Assembly (NCBI GenBank): GCA_964396385.1
Contig: CAYNFH010000150.1
Coordinates: 1 to 16,880, forward strand
Source of the DNA: CAYNFH01 sp964396385
GTDB lineage: Bacteria > Armatimonadota > Chthonomonadetes > Chthonomonadales > CAJBBX01
Length of the DNA: 16,880 nt
Direction of reading: 5' to 3'
The notes beneath the pieces are model-generated. The model saw only the letters and a list, made by a program, of their open reading frames with translations, did no database searches and had not been told where the DNA came from. This document shows, in pieces, positions 6,474-16,880 of this stretch. The position numbers were made by a program, and so were the translations under genes. The number at the start of each line of letters is the position of its first letter. Position 1 is the first letter of the stretch.

Positions 6474-7397
6474 TTGCAGGCGCTCCAGCTCTTCCTCCAA
6501 CAGCTCATCAACGGAATACAGATAGGCAGTGTCTACGCCCTCATTGCCGTAGGCTACACCATGGTCTATGGGGTCCTCCGCTTTATCAACTTTGCCCACG
6601 GTGACGTCTACATGCTGGGCGCCTATTTCGGACTCTTTGCGGTTACCGGGCTGCTGGGCCACCAGTCGCCAGTCCTGCAGGGCATTGGCGGACTGATCAT
6701 CTGCATGGTGGGGTGTGGGATCATCGGGGTGGTGATCGAGCGCCTCGCCTACCGACCTGTACGCCGGTCCGGGCGCCTGGCCGCCTTGATTACCGCCATC
6801 GGAGTGTCCCTCCTCATCGAGAATGGGTGGCAGGCCGTCGTGGGGTCTACGCCCCAGGCGTACCAGATCGCCGGTGTGGAGCAGCCTCTCAACCTCAATG
6901 CGGGTGGGCTGCACCTCAGCTTCGATAAGGGCCAGACCATCGTCCTCATCGCGGCGGTCCTCCTCACCCTGCTGCTCGTCTACGTCGTCCGGTATACCAC
7001 GGTGGGGAAGGCAATCCGTGCCGTGTCGTACGATCGCGAGGCATCCGCGCTGATGGGGATCAACACCGACACGATTATCTCCCTCACCTTCCTCATCGGA
7101 TCCGCCATGGCGGGCGCGGCCGGACTGCTCAACCATGGGCTCACCCGGCAGACCTTCGACCCGCTCACCGGCATCGCCCTGGGGCTCAAGGCATTTGTAG
7201 CCGCCGTGCTGGGCGGCATTGGCAACATTGCAGGCGCCGTGCTCGGGGGCCTGCTCATGGGACTCTCCGAGTCCTTCGTCGGAGGATCGGCGGGCTGGTC
7301 GCCGTTCAGAGACGCCTTCGCGTTCGGGATTCTTATCGTCGTGCTGCTGTTCCGCCCCGCCGGACTCCTCGGACAGAACGTGGTGGAGAAGGTCTAG
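6474..7397 (+). CDS. livH: Branched-chain amino acid-type ABC importer permease LivH
   Basis: 307-residue inner-membrane permease (BPD_transp_2). It starts with the family-typical FLQQLINGIQIGSVYALIAVG, then GYTMVYGVLRFINFAHGD. Repeated hydrophobic segments follow and the ATPase-contact region ALMGINTDTIISLTFLIGSA. The C-terminus has GLKAFVAAVLGGIGNI followed by the final helices. The start appears to be TTG 6474, because conserved family sequence begins only nine codons later and the frame upstream has no better start. Only a weak GGAA at 6463-6466 precedes it, so translation may be modest or depend on the repeat element upstream. It pairs with the LivM half of the next gene to form the translocation pore. 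The stop lies 3 bases before the livM-livG start, indicating coupling. Confidence 0.92.
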   Translation: MQALQLFLQQLINGIQIGSVYALIAVGYTMVYGVLRFINFAHGDVYMLGAYFGLFAVTGLLGHQSPVLQGIGGLIICMVGCGIIGVVIERLAYRPVRRSGRLAALITAIGVSLLIENGWQAVVGSTPQAYQIAGVEQPLNLNAGGLHLSFDKGQTIVLIAAVLLTLLLVYVVRYTTVGKAIRAVSYDREASALMGINTDTIISLTFLIGSAMAGAAGLLNHGLTRQTFDPLTGIALGLKAFVAAVLGGIGNIAGAVLGGLLMGLSESFVGGSAGWSPFRDAFAFGILIVVLLFRPAGLLGQNVVEKV

Positions 7398-7400
7398 CCC

Positions 7401-9459
7401 ATGCGGCGGCTGCTCCTCCGGGGCGTGTGGGCGTTGGTCATCGTTGTCGCTCTCCTCGCTGTCAACGCCTTCTTCGGCAACCTCCAGGACTACTTCGCCG
7501 ACATTGTCATCCAGTGCGGCATAGCCATCATCCTGGCTGTGAGCCTCAACATCGTCAACGGCTTCACCGGCCAGTTCTCCATCGGTCACGCCGGCTTCAT
7601 GGCGGTAGGCGCCTACGCGGGCGGAGCGGTCACCTACCTGGTATGGAACAAGGCTCAGACCGCTATTGCCGCCGCTCACCCGCAGTGGAGCAGCGATCAG
7701 GTGCTGGCCGCCTTCTGGGCCGGGCACTGGTACCTGCTGCTGGTGGGGATGCTGGTGGGCGGCGCGCTCGCGGCCCTGTTCGGAATCGCGGTCGGCATTC
7801 CCAGCCTCCGGCTCCGAGGCGACTACCTGGCCATCGTGACGCTCGGGTTCGGGGAGATCATCCGCGTCCTGCTGGAGAACGCCAACAAGATCAGCCCCTC
7901 GGCGGGGTTCCTCGGCGGGTCCGTGGGCTTCTACGGGATTCCCAAGCTCTCCAACTTCGCGGTGGTCTACGGGGGGGCGATCCTCATCATCGCGCTCACC
8001 CGCAACCTGAAGGTGTCGCTCCATGGACTGGCATTCCAGTCCATCCGGGAGGACGAGATCGCGGCGGACGCCATGGGCGTCAACACCACCGGTGTAAAGG
8101 TAACAGCATTCGCACTGGCGGCGTTCTTCGCCGGGATGGGCGGGGCGCTCTACGCGCACTCCTACTTCTTCGTGCCCAAGACGTTCAACTTCATCCTGTC
8201 CATCAACTATGTAGTCATGATCGTGCTGGGCGGCACGGGGAGCATCACGGGCGCGACCGTGGCCGCCGTGGTGCTTACCGTCATACCGGAGCTGCTCAAG
8301 TCCGACCTTTTCCGGTCCCATATCCCCGGTTACAAGGACGAGTACCGGCTGGCCATCTACGCCCTGCTCCTGGTCATTATGATGATCGTCCGGCCACAGG
8401 GCATTTTTGGCCGCTCTGAGCTTTCGCTCTTCCGGCGCAGGGGACGTCCTAAGCCCGAGATTGAGCCGGAGCCCCCGGCGCCGGTCGAGCGGTCGCCGCT
8501 GACCGTGGTGCTGGACGTAGACCACGTCACCAAGGTGTTCGGCGGCCTGACCGCCGTGAACGACCTCAACGTTCGGCTGAACCAGGGAGAGCTAGTAGGG
8601 CTCATCGGCCCCAACGGCGCTGGCAAGACCACGGTCTTCAATCTCCTTACCGGCGTATACGAGGTCTCTGGGGGCGCCATCCAGTTCTGTGGCCGCCAGC
8701 AGGCTGGCGCGCGCCCTTACGAACCGGCCAGGCGGTTCGCGCTGCTTGGCTGGGATACGCTGCTGGCGGCCTTCGGCGGCTGGCTCGTCGGCAGCATCGT
8801 TTCAACCTCAATCAACGCGCATGTCACCTGGGTCTTTGTGATCGCTGCCGTGGTCTGGTCTCTGATAGTTGCTCCGCGCCGGCGCCGCTCCTATCCCGGC
8901 TACCGGCCCTTTCAGTTCGCCAAGACGGGCATCGCGCGCACTTTCCAGAATATCCGGCTCTTCCCGGATCTGACGGTGCTGCAGAACGTCATGATTGCAG
9001 CCTACGTGCGGCGGCACACGAACCTGCTGGACGCGTTGTTCCGCACTGCGCGCATGGAGCACGAGGATGCGGAGGTAGCCGCGCGGGCGCGGGGCCTCCT
9101 CGCCAGGTTCGATCTGGACCAGCTTGCCGATGAGCCGGCCTCCAGCCTGCCCTATGGCGCGCAGCGACGCCTGGAGATCGCCCGCGCCCTGGCCACCAAT
9201 CCGCAGCTCTTGTTGCTGGACGAGCCCGCGGCGGGTATGAACCCGCAGGAAAAGTCTGAGCTGATGCGGGACATCCTGGAGATCCGCAAGGAGTTCGGGC
9301 TCACCATCCTGCTCATCGAGCACGACATGCGCGTCGTGATGGGCATCTGCGAGCGGATCTACGTGCTTGACTATGGCGAGATCATCGCGCAGGGCACGCC
9401 GGAGGAGATCCGGAAGGACCCGAGGGTTATTGCGGCCTACCTTGGCGAGGAGACGGCGG

Positions 9460-9473
<14 letters not shown>
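7401..9473 (+). CDS. Fused LivM permease and LivG ATPase with a membrane-hairpin insertion in the ATPase domain
   Basis: 690-residue fusion. Residues 1 to about 335 are LivM: a polytopic permease with IVNGFTGQFSIGHAGFMAVG, GDYLAIVTLGFGEIIR and a C-terminal IYALLLVIMMIVRPQGIFG. A charged Pro-rich linker follows. Residues 371-690 are a LivG ATPase: Walker A GPNGAGKTT at 403-411, Q-loop Gln516 in GIARTFQNIRLF, signature LPYGAQRRLEIARAL from 583, Walker B LLLLDEP with Asp607-Glu608, and H-loop His641. Walker A Lys409 to Gln516 is 107 residues, whereas E. coli LivG as I recall it has about 43, so about 64 extra residues are present. They include hydrophobic helices at about 447-468 and 475-491 followed by an arginine cluster. 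All catalytic motifs survive. ATG 7401 lies just past the livH stop with GGAGAAGG upstream. LivM-LivG fusion gives fixed 1:1 stoichiometry. The frame is continuous throughout. Confidence 0.93.
9447..9452 (+). promoter_or_regulatory. Ribosome binding site that fixes the livF start
   Basis: GAGGAG sits 7 bases before TTG 9460, inside the last codons of livM-livG. It selects this TTG over other in-frame starts further upstream in the overlap, and gives a LivF protein of family-typical length and N-terminus. Confidence 0.65.
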
Positions 9474-10167
<694 letters not shown>

Positions 10168-10173
10168 TGGTAA

Positions 10174-10983
10174 TTGGACGATTCCCTCCGCGATACAGGC
10201 TGGGCGTTACTGGGGCTGGCGCTCTTCTCCGCGCTGGCAGGGGCGCGCGTACAGTCGGCGGCGCGCCGGGACGTGCGCCGCGCCGTGCCAGGCGGTACAC
10301 TGAGCGTGAAGGTGATCACGCAGACGCCCTGGGACGCGGCGGTCGGTCAGGTCTATCGCGCGCGCATCAGCGGCAGCGGCTTCTCCACCCTGGGACTGCC
10401 CTTCGTGCAGCAGCCCGGCGGAGGACTGCTCGGCGACCTGCGCCACCTTGACCTAGACCTGCACGACATCGTCCTGAGCGATCTGCCCGTGCACTCGCTC
10501 CGCGCGGAGATTCCGAACGTCCGCGTCGACGGGCCCTACGCCCTGTTCGGCGGCCACCTGCGGATCCGGGGGGCAGGGGAGGGGACCGTCGTGGCCGTGC
10601 TCCAGGAAGCCGGACTGGCGGAGTACCTGAGCAAGAAGCGGCCTCTGCTGCATGACCTGAAGCTGCGCCTCACGGGCGGCCAGGCTCACGTGTCGGCGAT
10701 GGCGGCCGTCCTCGTCGGGCTAGCCCCCGTGGAGGCCACGGCCCGCGTCGCCGTTGCGGAAGGCCGGTACCTGAACGCGGTAGACGCCACCGTGCTGCTG
10801 AACGGCAAGCCGCTGGCTCCCGCGGTCACGGACCAGCTTCTCAAGACGCTCAATCCCATTATCGACGTAGACAAGGACCTCCACCTGGGCGACTGGCTCT
10901 ACGTGACGGACGCCGAAATAGGGGAGGGAACGCTCACGGTGCAGGGAAAGGTCCGGATTCCCCTGGTTAAGACGGGACATTGA
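10174..10983 (+). CDS. DUF2993/LmeA-like exported or membrane-anchored protein
   Basis: 269-residue protein with one N-terminal hydrophobic segment at about residues 9-25 (WALLGLALFSALAGA) and a beta-rich remainder. It resembles DUF2993 proteins by the layout LRHLDLDLHDIVLSDLPVHSLRAEIPNVRVDG, a middle EAGLAEYLSKK segment, and a C-terminal repeat of beta strands ending LTVQGKVRIPL. A characterised relative, mycobacterial LmeA, binds phospholipids outside the membrane; a role in envelope lipid handling is inference. TTG 10174 is preceded by GGGGGAG at 10158-10164 and lies 6 bases after the livF stop. The TGA overlaps the gcvT ATG by one base (TGATG), so the two are translationally coupled, which is odd for functions that seem unrelated. 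Confidence 0.65.
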   Translation: MDDSLRDTGWALLGLALFSALAGARVQSAARRDVRRAVPGGTLSVKVITQTPWDAAVGQVYRARISGSGFSTLGLPFVQQPGGGLLGDLRHLDLDLHDIVLSDLPVHSLRAEIPNVRVDGPYALFGGHLRIRGAGEGTVVAVLQEAGLAEYLSKKRPLLHDLKLRLTGGQAHVSAMAAVLVGLAPVEATARVAVAEGRYLNAVDATVLLNGKPLAPAVTDQLLKTLNPIIDVDKDLHLGDWLYVTDAEIGEGTLTVQGKVRIPLVKTGH

Positions 10984-12065
10984 TGTCTGAAGCGACCCTC
11001 AGAATCACGCCGCTCAACGCGGCCCATAAGGCGCTTGGCGCGCGGATGGTGCCGTTCGCCGGCTGGGAGATGCCGGTGCAGTACGCCGGCATCCTGGAGG
11101 AGGCGCGCAGCGTCCGCACGGCCGTCGGCCTCTTCGACATCAGCCACATGGGCAGGCTGGAGCTCGACGGCGCGGGCGCGCTCGATCTGCTCCAGAAGGT
11201 GACCACCAACGACGTCGCGGCCCTCGCGCCCGGCCAGGCGCAGTACTCGCTCCTCACCAACCCCGAAGGCGGCATAATCGACGACATCATCATCTACCGG
11301 ACGGAAGACGCGGAGTTCCTCGTCGTGGTAAACGCCAGCAACACAGCCAGGGACCTGGAGTGGATCCGCTCACATGCCGGCCCGGAAGTCAATGTTGTGG
11401 ACGCAACGGATCGCACCGCCATGATCGCGGTCCAGGGCCCCGCGACGCCCGATCTGGTGGGTGGCCTGGTGGGCTCAACCATCCTGGCGCTGGACCGGTT
11501 CTCCTACGCGCAGGCACTACTGGACGGCCGCCCGGCGATCGTCTGCCGGACCGGATACACCGGCGAAGACGGCTTCGAGCTCATCGTCGCGGCGCAAGAC
11601 GCCGTTCCCGTGTGGGAAGAGCTCCTGCGGGGTGGGGGAGTGCCGTGCGGATTGGGGGCGCGGGATGCTCTTCGTATCGAGGCCGGATATCCCCTCTATG
11701 GTCACGAGATCGACGACACGACAACTCCGGTGGAAGCGGGCCTGATGTGGGTGGTCCGGCTCGAAAAAGGGCCGTTCGTCGGGCGTGACCGCATCGCGGA
11801 GGTGAAGGAACGCGGCGCCGGTCGGAAGCTGGTGGGCCTCACGCTCGCTGAGAAGATCGTGCCGCGGCAGGGGTATACTCTGTTTGCGGGCGACGAGGCC
11901 GTTGGAACCGTTACGAGCGGCATCTTCTCTCCCACGGTGGGCCACAGCGTCGCCATGGCGTACGTAGACGACCCGTACAACCGCAAGGGCACGAAGGTGG
12001 ACGTGCAGATTCGGGCCAACCGGTTTACCGCCACCGTCGTGCCAAAGAAGGACCTCCTGGGATAA
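10983..12065 (+). CDS. gcvT: GcvT, aminomethyltransferase (glycine cleavage T protein)
   Basis: 360-residue T protein, the usual length. It transfers the aminomethyl group from lipoylated GcvH to tetrahydrofolate, yielding methylene-THF and ammonia. It opens TPLNAAHKALGARMVPFAGWEMPVQYAGI, the classical N-terminus, then LFDISHMGRLELDG, and IDDIIIYR with Asp100-Asp101; Asp101 aligns with the catalytic Asp of characterised T proteins. Further on are IAVQGPAT, RTGYTGEDGFEL, LRIEAGYPLYGHEID and SGIFSPTVGHSVAMAYV, all family hallmarks. The ATG at 10983 overlaps the TGA of the DUF2993 gene, with only a weak GGGAC upstream, so expression probably depends on coupling. There is no room for a glycine riboswitch between it and its neighbour. 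Confidence 0.96.
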   Translation: MSEATLRITPLNAAHKALGARMVPFAGWEMPVQYAGILEEARSVRTAVGLFDISHMGRLELDGAGALDLLQKVTTNDVAALAPGQAQYSLLTNPEGGIIDDIIIYRTEDAEFLVVVNASNTARDLEWIRSHAGPEVNVVDATDRTAMIAVQGPATPDLVGGLVGSTILALDRFSYAQALLDGRPAIVCRTGYTGEDGFELIVAAQDAVPVWEELLRGGGVPCGLGARDALRIEAGYPLYGHEIDDTTTPVEAGLMWVVRLEKGPFVGRDRIAEVKERGAGRKLVGLTLAEKIVPRQGYTLFAGDEAVGTVTSGIFSPTVGHSVAMAYVDDPYNRKGTKVDVQIRANRFTATVVPKKDLLG

Positions 12066-12110
12066 CCTCCCTGACTGTTACTCCCTCGCCGGACGAAATG
12101 GAGCGCTCTC

Positions 12111-12500
12111 ATGTCTGTGCCTGCGGACCTCAGGTACACCAAGTCCCACGAATGGGTGCGGGTTGAAGGCGACACCGCTGCCGTGGGAATCACCGATCAC
12201 GCCCAGTCTGAGCTGGGTGACGTCGTTTACGTGGAGCTGCCGGAGCCGGGCCGTGTTCTGGCGCGCGACGACGTCTTTGGAACCGTGGAGTCGGTCAAAG
12301 CCGTATCGGACCTCTACAGCCCCGTAAGCGGTGAGGTCGTAGAGGCCAACTCGGTCCTGCCGGACGCCACTGACACCGTGAACAGCGACCCATACGGCGC
12401 GGGCTGGATGATCCGCATCCGCGTGTCCAATCCGGCGGAGCCGGACTCCCTGCTCAGCCCGGCGGATTACGAGAAGCTGGTCGCTGAAGCGGGCCACTGA
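12111..12500 (+). CDS. gcvH: GcvH, lipoyl carrier protein of glycine cleavage
   Basis: 129-residue H protein of standard length. It carries the aminomethyl intermediate between GcvP and GcvT on a swinging lipoyl arm. Visible are YTKSHEWVRVEGDTAAVGIT, the GDVVYVELPEPG hairpin and VESVKAVSDLYSPVSG with the lipoylated Lys63, then PYGAGWMIRI near the C-terminus. ATG 12111 is preceded by GGAG at 12100-12103. It lies 45 bases after gcvT and 72 bases before gcvP. The octanoyltransferase three genes on is its likely modifying enzyme. Confidence 0.96.
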   Translation: MSVPADLRYTKSHEWVRVEGDTAAVGITDHAQSELGDVVYVELPEPGRVLARDDVFGTVESVKAVSDLYSPVSGEVVEANSVLPDATDTVNSDPYGAGWMIRIRVSNPAEPDSLLSPADYEKLVAEAGH

Positions 12501-12540
12501 GATGCGGGCTGATCGCGATGGTCAACGAGCCGTCGGCGGC

Positions 12541-12564
12541 CTGAACACCTGAACACCTGAACAC
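12541..12564 (+). repeat. Octad tandem repeat (CTGAACAC, three perfect units) just upstream of gcvP
   Basis: Three identical 8-base units fill 12541-12564, and a degenerate CCGACCCT leads straight into the gcvP ATG at 12573. No inverted partner array is visible here, unlike the elements around livK. The tract occupies the position where a Shine-Dalgarno sequence would be expected and contains no purine-rich substitute. Confidence 0.75.
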
Positions 12565-12572
12565 CCGACCCT

Positions 12573-15437
<2,865 letters not shown>

Positions 15438-15442
15438 GAGCC

Positions 15443-16228
15443 ATGGGCCGCGGACGGACCTGGCGTCTTCTGGAGCACGGGCCCTGTGGGGCCGCCTGGA
15501 ACATGGCCGTAGATGAGGCCATGCTGGACGCGGTGGAAGCCAGCCTCGCGCCCCCAACGCTGCGCCTGTACCGGTGGGACAGTCCGGCCGTAAGCGTGGG
15601 CCGATTCCAGGACGTGGCGCGCGGCCTAGACCTGGACGCCTGCCGGAGGCTGGGTGTGGAAGTGGTCCGCCGCCCCACTGGAGGACGCGGTGTGCTCCAC
15701 GGCGGCGACCAGACGCTCTCCGTGGCGGTGCCTCTGCAGCAGCTTGGTCCCACGACCCAGAGCGTGATCACTTCCTATCGCGCGTTATCACGGGGCCTGC
15801 TCCATGGCCTGTCCAGCTTGGGCGTCTATGCTGCTTCAGGAGCCTGCGAGCGCCGGGCCGTACGTGCCTACGGCGACTGTTTCGCCGTTCGGTCGCGCGC
15901 GGACGTGGTGACGGAGGACGGCCGCAAGCTGGTGGGCAGCGCGCAGTACCGGAGAGGCGGCGCCATCCTCCAGCAGTCCTCGGTCCGCCACGTGCCGCGG
16001 CCTGTAGCGGCGGCGGACCTGTTCCTCGGGCCGTGCGGCGATGAGACCTATCCGCTGGCAGAAGTGAGCTCGCAGGAGCTGTGCGACGCGCTCGTGGCCG
16101 GCTTCGAGGACGCGCTCGCCGTCACGCTTGAGCCCGGGGACCTGAGCGCCTGGGAGACGGAGCGTGCGGCGGCCCTGGCGGCGCGTCAGAAGCCCCTTAC
16201 GTTAATTGACAGCCGTTCGGGCTTGTGA
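15443..16228 (+). CDS. lipM: LipM-like octanoyltransferase (LplA/LipB superfamily)
   Basis: 261-residue protein of the biotin/lipoate-protein ligase fold. Motifs are WNMAVDEAML, PPTLRLYRWDSPAVSVGRFQ, RRPTGGRGVLH (Arg76 to His86), and KLVGSAQYRRGGAILQQSS with Lys162. A Cys at residue 146 in GDCFAVRSRADV sits where LipM octanoyltransferases have their catalytic cysteine (NAACF in Bacillus as I recall it); ATP-dependent LplA ligases lack it. I therefore favour transfer of octanoyl from acyl-ACP to GcvH over lipoate salvage. Placement after gcvT-gcvH-gcvP fits exactly. ATG 15443 follows TAGGAG, which overlaps the gcvP stop, at tight spacing. A lipoate-protein ligase remains the alternative. The 3' end of the gene contains the promoter of the next gene. 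Confidence 0.85.
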   Translation: MGRGRTWRLLEHGPCGAAWNMAVDEAMLDAVEASLAPPTLRLYRWDSPAVSVGRFQDVARGLDLDACRRLGVEVVRRPTGGRGVLHGGDQTLSVAVPLQQLGPTTQSVITSYRALSRGLLHGLSSLGVYAASGACERRAVRAYGDCFAVRSRADVVTEDGRKLVGSAQYRRGGAILQQSSVRHVPRPVAAADLFLGPCGDETYPLAEVSSQELCDALVAGFEDALAVTLEPGDLSAWETERAAALAARQKPLTLIDSRSGL

Positions 16229-16234
16229 TATACT
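16206..16234 (+). promoter_or_regulatory. Strong sigma70-type promoter for the response regulator
   Basis: A perfect -35 TTGACA (16206-16211), a 17-base spacer and a -10 TATACT (16229-16234; five of six consensus bases), with TG at 16226-16227 giving an extended -10. The start of transcription would be near 16241, leaving a leader of about 90 bases before ATG 16332. The promoter overlaps the last codons and stop of lipM. It is the clearest promoter in the window and marks the start of a new transcription unit. Confidence 0.75.
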
Positions 16235-16331
16235 GCCCGTAGCCCCGAGGACCCGCTGTCCGGACGGATTCTACGCTCGATTCGGCGTAAAATCCGCGTG
16301 TCTAGAGCGCGAAGGGAGACAGGAACGAGAC

Positions 16332-16742
16332 ATGCCCAAGAAGATCCTGGCCGTTGACGACGAGCGACACATAGTCCGGTTGGTCCAGGTCAACCTGGAG
16401 CGGCAGGGCTATCAAGTCGTTACCGCGTACGACGGCAAAGAGGCTCTGGAAAAGGTCGAGTCAGAGCGTCCGGACCTGGTGGTGCTGGACGTCATGATGC
16501 CCTATATGGACGGCTTTGAGGTCCTGCAGAACCTGAAGAAGAACCCCAGCACGCGAGATATACCGGTCATCATGCTCACGGCCAAGGCTCAGGACGCGGA
16601 CGTCTTCCGCGGCTGGCAGTCCGGCGTGGACTGCTACCTGACCAAGCCGTTCAACCCGATGGAGCTCATCGCCTTCGTCAAGCGCATCTTCAAGTCGCTG
16701 GACGAGGATGGCGGCGACGGTGAGAAGCGGTACAACATCTAG
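16332..16742 (+). CDS. Stand-alone receiver-domain response regulator
   Basis: 136-residue protein made of one CheY-like receiver domain and a short acidic tail. The acidic pocket is Asp9-Asp10, the phospho-acceptor Asp53 lies in VVLDVMMPYMDG, the switch Thr83 in IMLTAKAQ and the invariant Lys105 in LTKPFNPMEL. No DNA-binding or enzymatic output domain follows, so it signals by protein contact, as in chemotaxis, pilus control or a phosphorelay. ATG 16332 has AGGA at 16321-16324. The frame opens further upstream, but that stretch lies in the leader after the promoter. No histidine kinase is in the window. The pilT genes at the other end make pilus regulation conceivable, but nothing here demonstrates it. 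Confidence 0.93.
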   Translation: MPKKILAVDDERHIVRLVQVNLERQGYQVVTAYDGKEALEKVESERPDLVVLDVMMPYMDGFEVLQNLKKNPSTRDIPVIMLTAKAQDADVFRGWQSGVDCYLTKPFNPMELIAFVKRIFKSLDEDGGDGEKRYNI

Positions 16743-16775
16743 GCCGCGCGGACAGCAACGGGAAAGGAAAGGCTT

Positions 16776-16880
16776 GTGGAAGACGACAACCGCAGAGTGG
16801 CCGTTGTAATCGGTGCGGTGGCGGCCGCCGCGGGTGTGGCCCTGGCGTCCTATCTGATGTACGGACGTTTCCGCAAGCCG
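16776..16880 (+). CDS. N-terminus of a small single-helix membrane protein (runs off the window)
   Basis: A GTG at 16776 is preceded by GGAAAGGAAAGG (16761-16772) and opens a frame of 35 codons to the window edge without a stop. It reads MEDDNRRVAVV, a strongly hydrophobic Ala/Val/Gly helix at about residues 8-28, then YGRFRKP with positive charges. The acidic head and basic flank after the helix suggest a membrane anchor with its C-terminal part in the cytoplasm. It follows the response regulator by 33 bases and probably shares its promoter. I do not recognise the family from so short a piece; a YtxH-like protein is one possibility. Confidence 0.6.
   Translation, partial: MEDDNRRVAVVIGAVAAAAGVALASYLMYGRFRKP

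Noticed and set aside
6444..8525. A 693-codon minus-strand open frame opposite livH and livM
   Set aside because: The same effect: a highly charged, low-complexity translation (many Glu, Gly, His, Asp) with no recognisable fold, opposite well-conserved permease genes.
10900..11000. A glycine riboswitch ahead of gcvT
   Set aside because: gcvT overlaps the preceding gene by one base, so no leader exists, and I see no tandem aptamer-like structure in the short gaps further upstream. A covariance-model search would settle it.

Overview
This is a GC-rich bacterial chromosome segment with tightly packed genes, many overlapping or coupled, and no rRNA, tRNA, CRISPR array, transposase or phage gene that I can see. 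The lineage cannot be fixed from sequence alone. Tandem type IV pilus ATPases, a DUF2993/LmeA-like protein, a fused LivM-LivG and a LipM-type octanoyltransferase suggest an Armatimonadota-like or neighbouring free-living GC-rich phylum. This is a low-confidence guess, with Chloroflexota or Deinococcota as alternatives.

Layout. (1) 1-1471: the 3' end of one PilT-like ATPase followed by a complete, closely related PilT. (2) 1468-2250, minus strand: a purine nucleoside/methylthiopurine phosphorylase of the MTAP family, convergent with pilT. (3) 2307-4544: a large YfhO-type polytopic membrane protein. (4) 4611-10167: a CBS-domain protein and a branched-chain amino acid type ABC importer (lipoprotein LivK, permease LivH, a fused LivM-LivG, ATPase LivF). 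(5) 10174-10983: a DUF2993 protein translationally coupled to gcvT. (6) 10983-16228: gcvT, gcvH, a single-chain gcvP and a LipM-like octanoyltransferase. (7) 16332-16742: a stand-alone receiver-domain response regulator behind a near-perfect sigma70-type promoter, then the start of a small membrane protein running off the window.

How it fits together. Genes 4611 to 16228 all lie on the plus strand with short gaps or overlaps, so they could be one long transcription unit. It would couple amino-acid uptake to glycine oxidation: GcvP decarboxylates glycine, GcvH carries the aminomethyl group on lipoyl-Lys63, GcvT passes it to tetrahydrofolate, and LipM supplies the octanoyl group from which the lipoyl arm is built. 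The dihydrolipoyl dehydrogenase (L protein) and LipA are not in the window.

Two things stand out. First, the LivG half of the LivM-LivG fusion carries about 64 extra residues between Walker A and the Q-loop, and these contain two apparent membrane helices, which would send a cytoplasmic ATPase domain through the membrane. Second, five places carry 7- or 8-base tandem repeats with different unit sequences. Two of them, flanking livK, are built as a tandem array followed by its reverse complement in exact register, so they can form long segmented hairpins. A third sits where gcvP should have a ribosome binding site, and two lie inside the YfhO gene.
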